From NCBI GenBank assembly GCA_041567315.1, contig JBFGCA010000062.1:1-27632 (forward strand): 27,632 bases of DNA, given 5' to 3'. The translations under genes were made by a program, and so were the position numbers. Positions within the stretch are counted from its first letter, which is position 1. The number at the start of each line of letters is the position of its first letter. This DNA is from JBFGCA01 sp041567315 (GTDB taxonomy: Bacteria; Acidobacteriota; Thermoanaerobaculia; Multivoradales; JAHEKO01). The notes below the pieces were generated by a model that worked only from the letters and a program-made list of their open reading frames with translations, was not told the origin of the DNA and did not search any database. Positions 25,524 through 27,632 of this stretch are shown here, piece after piece.

Positions 25524-26303
25524 TCAGGTCGCCTCCGCCGGCGCCGCCAGCCGGTCGGTGGCCGCCGCCAGCTCGGCGGCGGGACCCAGCCAGCGGATCT
25601 GCCCGCGGTCCATGAGCACTGCCCGATCGCACAGCGCGGCCGAGCGCTCGCGGTCGTGCGAGGCCAGCAGCACGGTGCGGCCGCGGCGCCGGAAGTCGCG
25701 GATCCAGTCCTCGACCAGCGCCTGGCCGGCGCCGTCGAGCGCCGCGAAGGGCTCGTCCAGCAGCAGCAGCCGGGGCTCCTCGAGCCGCGCCCGCAGCAGG
25801 CTCAAGCGCTTCTTCATGCCGGCCGAGAAGCCGGCCACCAGCCGGTCGCGGGCGGCGGTGAGCGACACCTCCTCGAGCAGCTCCTCGAGCCGCCGCCGGC
25901 CGTCCCGCCGGCCGCCGAGACGCGACCAGACCTCGAGGGTCTCGAGCGGGGTGAGCCGCGGATAGAGGCAGCTGTCGTGGCCCACCAGGGTCAGCCGGCG
26001 CCGGCTCGCCAGCCGGTCGCGGGTGGGGTCCAGCCCGAAGACGCGGAGCTCGCCGTGGCTCGGGCGGTAGAGCCCGGCGGCCAGCCGCAGGAGGGTGGTC
26101 TTGCCGGCGCCGTTGGCCCCCGCCAGCAGCACCGCCTCGCCCGGCACGGCCTCGAGGTCCACTCGTGCCACCGCCCATTGGCGGCCGAAGCGCCGGCCCA
26201 GGCGGCGGCACCTGAGCGGCGGCGACTCCGCGCCGGCCGCCCGGTCGTCGCCGCGATAGGCGTCGTTGGCGGCGCTGGCGCCGCTCTCGGTGCTGCGGCT
26301 CAT
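25524..26303 (-). CDS. ccmA: Heme ABC exporter ATP-binding protein CcmA
   Basis: CcmA is the ATPase of the CcmAB complex. From ATG 26303 it has 259 residues, with Walker A GANGAGKTT at 62-70, ABC signature FSAGMKKRLSLLRA, Walker B LLLLDEP and H-loop LLASHD. About 28 residues precede the ABC domain, longer than usual. The frame is open to an ATG at 26399, but that would put the start upstream of a likely promoter and add an unrelated extension. No Shine-Dalgarno is clear at either start. It is the first gene of the ccm operon. Confidence 0.94.
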   Translation of the reverse strand: MSRSTESGASAANDAYRGDDRAAGAESPPLRCRRLGRRFGRQWAVARVDLEAVPGEAVLLAGANGAGKTTLLRLAAGLYRPSHGELRVFGLDPTRDRLASRRRLTLVGHDSCLYPRLTPLETLEVWSRLGGRRDGRRRLEELLEEVSLTAARDRLVAGFSAGMKKRLSLLRARLEEPRLLLLDEPFAALDGAGQALVEDWIRDFRRRGRTVLLASHDRERSAALCDRAVLMDRGQIRWLGPAAELAAATDRLAAPAEAT

Positions 26304-26368
26304 TCTGGGTCGTGGTGATCCGGCCCGGCGTCGCGGGTCTGGCGCGTCCCGGCGTGCGGCCCGGACCG

Positions 26369-26379
26369 CTAGACTAGCA
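26369..26379. promoter_or_regulatory. Palindromic, possibly bidirectional -10 region between ccmA and the HEAT gene
   Basis: GCTAGACTAGC is a perfect palindrome apart from its central base. Read on + it gives TAGACT (26370-26375), 57 bases before the HEAT gene start; read on - it gives TAGTCT (26376-26371), 67 bases before ccmA. A run of seven A follows on the + side. No clear -35 boxes are seen. It is the only AT-rich site between the divergent genes. Confidence 0.4.
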
Positions 26380-26432
26380 AAAAAAGCGGCTTCCGGCATC
26401 CCGCCGGTGGCCGCCGACGAGCGCCCTCCGCC

Positions 26433-27632
26433 GTGTCCCCGACCCGTCGCCGCCTAGCAGCCCGCGGTGGAAGTCGGCGCGCCCGTCTGGCGGCGGGGCG
26501 GGGCCGTCCGCGGCGTTGCCGCTCCTCGACCATGGCTCGGCATTGTCTGCGTCGCGGCGCCTGGCATCCGGCCCCGCCGCGCTCGCCAGCCGACCCGGCC
26601 GACTTCCACCACGGGCTGCGCGCCTGGTGGGGCGCCGTGCTGCTGGTGGTCGGCTGCGCCGGGGGCCCGCCGCCGGTCGGCCCCCCGGCGGCCGCCCCCG
26701 GAGCCGCCGCGGACGACGCGCGGCGGGCGCTGCTGCTGCTGCTGGCCGACCAGCGGCTGTTCGAGCCGGTCACCGCCGAGGCCGCGCTGGCCGGCGGACC
26801 GGCGCTCAGGGCCGAGCTGGCGCTCGCGCTGGGTCGGGCCGGCGACGTGGCCGGCCGCCAGACCCTCGAGCTGCTGCTCGCCGACCGGGTGGTCGAGGTA
26901 CGCCGTGAGGCGGCGCTGGCGCTCGGCCGGCTGGGCGACGACGATGCGGCGCGGGCCCTGTCGCGGGCGGCACGCGACCCCGACCCGGTGACCGGCGAGC
27001 TGGCGGTCGAGGCCCTGGCGCGGCTAGGCGTCCCGTTGGAGGAGGTGGTTCGAGAGCTCGACGGACTCCCTGCCGGCGAGCTGGAGCGGCGGCTGGTGCC
27101 GTCGCTCTTCGCCTTCCCGTCGTCGTCGGCACTGCCCTGGGCCGAGCGCGGTCTCGAGCTCGCCGATGCGCGGCTGCGGGCGCGGGCGGCCTACGCCCTG
27201 GCCCGCGACGCGGTGGCGGAGGCGGCGCCGGCGCTGCGCCGGCTGCTGGCCGACGGCGATCCCTGGGTTCGGGGCTGGGCGGCCCGCGGCCTCGGCGAGG
27301 TCGGGGGGCGCGGCGACCTCGAGCTGCTGCGGCCGCTGCTCGACGACGGCGAGCCGGGGCCGGTGGTCCAGGCGCTCCGCGCCGCCGGCCGGCTGATCGA
27401 GAGCGGGCGGGCGGCCCCTGGGCCTCCTTCCGACGCCGGGGCGGGCGCGGCCGGCGAGGGTGACCGGACCGGGCCGGAGGGAGCCGGTCCTAGCAGCCCG
27501 TGGTGGAAGTCCACCGGCCCGTCTGGCGGCGGGGCGGAGCCGTCTGTGGCGTTGCCGCTCCTCGACAATGGCTCGGCATTGCCTGCGTCGCGGCGCCTGG
27601 CATCCGGCCCCGCCGCGCTCGCCAGCCGACCC
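26433..27632 (+). CDS. HEAT-repeat lipoprotein, partial, with two inserted repeat elements
   Basis: The frame is open from GTG 26433 to the right edge (400 codons, no stop). Residues 1-8 (VSPTRRRL) and 63 onward (RAWWGAVLLVVGC) would together make a perfect lipoprotein signal, but a palindromic element of about 54 codons separates them. ATG 26532 inside the element is an alternative start. After the lipobox cysteine (residue 75) and a P/G/A spacer come HEAT-like helices: LRAELALALGRAGDVAGRQTLELLL, VEVRREAALALGRLGDDDAARAL, then later PALRRLLADGDPWVRGWAARGLGEVGG. These suggest a protein-binding solenoid outside the cytoplasm. Near the window end the frame passes through a second element copy. 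It is divergent from the ccm operon; the function is unknown. Confidence 0.7.
   Translation, partial: MSPTRRRLAARGGSRRARLAAGRGRPRRCRSSTMARHCLRRGAWHPAPPRSPADPADFHHGLRAWWGAVLLVVGCAGGPPPVGPPAAAPGAAADDARRALLLLLADQRLFEPVTAEAALAGGPALRAELALALGRAGDVAGRQTLELLLADRVVEVRREAALALGRLGDDDAARALSRAARDPDPVTGELAVEALARLGVPLEEVVRELDGLPAGELERRLVPSLFAFPSSSALPWAERGLELADARLRARAAYALARDAVAEAAPALRRLLADGDPWVRGWAARGLGEVGGRGDLELLRPLLDDGEPGPVVQALRAAGRLIESGRAAPGPPSDAGAGAAGEGDRTGPEGAGPSSPWWKSTGPSGGGAEPSVALPLLDNGSALPASRRLASGPAALASRP
26455..26618. repeat. Inverted-repeat element, copy 1, inside the HEAT gene signal peptide
   Basis: Terminal inverted repeats of 21 bases (26458-26478 and 26598-26618; CAGCCCG... with GGAAGTCGGC) differ at one base (26465/26611). 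Inner blocks (GGCGGGGC... and GGCCCCGCC) also pair, so most of the element can fold into one long hairpin. The left side is preceded by TAG within CTAG. It reads through without a stop in the HEAT frame. Length about 162 bases, a multiple of three when the flanking base is counted. It is non-coding for any transposase. Confidence 0.8.
27491..27632. repeat. Inverted-repeat element, copy 2, cut by the window end
   Basis: The last 142 bases align without gaps to 26455-26596 with 10 differences (93% identity). It also begins TAGCAGCCCG preceded by C. It lies in the HEAT frame but in a different phase from copy 1, encoding PSSPWWKSTGPSGGG onward with no stop. The right terminal repeat would lie just beyond the window. 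Confidence 0.9.

Noticed and set aside
26467..26991. Alternative + frames through the element and HEAT region
   Set aside because: Neither of the other two + frames shows helices or a signal; the third frame gives the lipobox and HEAT repeats.

Overview
The window is a very GC-rich bacterial chromosome segment, densely packed with genes that often overlap by four bases (ATGA, GTGA or TTGA). A bifunctional Rel enzyme, a zinc-type ribosomal protein L28, a pilMNOPQ cluster with an AMIN-domain secretin, and a full cytochrome c maturation (System I) operon indicate a diderm with a respiratory chain. The gene mix, lipoproteins with Ig-like folds and high GC suggest Acidobacteriota (perhaps Thermoanaerobaculia-like) or a deltaproteobacterial/myxobacterial lineage. 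This placement is inference; no rRNA is present.

Layout. Positions 1-361 hold no gene but contain a small inverted-repeat element. Then come rel (+), a convergent rpmB (-), and a divergent promoter region leading to pilM-pilN-pilO-pilP-pilQ (+), the inner-membrane platform and outer-membrane secretin of a type IV pilus or related machine. Three predicted lipoproteins follow: one of unknown fold, one with two IPT/TIG repeats, and one with Big-1-like and PKD domains. Next, still on +, are a TPR protein with a variable-looking linker, a Roadblock/LC7 protein, accB and accC (first step of fatty acid synthesis), thiE, an SLC6-type sodium symporter with a 38-residue MetS-like partner, aroK and a metallophosphoesterase.

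From 26303 down to 19029 on the minus strand lies ccmA-B-C-D-E-F-G-H-I, complete and in one unit. CcmABCD load heme onto CcmE, CcmF/CcmH/CcmI ligate it to apocytochrome, and CcmG handles thiol redox. No cytochrome gene is in the window. A divergent HEAT-repeat lipoprotein gene runs off the right edge.

The most unusual content is a set of small palindromic elements bordered by CTAG. An 83-base near-perfect palindrome (18950-19032) fills the whole space between two convergent genes, and its two ends form both stop codons. A roughly 162-base inverted-repeat element (26455-26618) appears to sit in frame inside the lipoprotein signal peptide of the HEAT gene. A 93%-identical second copy (27491 to the window end) is read through in a different frame of the same gene. 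A third element (85-250) and a partial relative (about 11951-12017) share the CTAG border. These look like non-autonomous mobile elements (MITE-like) that tolerate, or are tolerated by, coding sequence.
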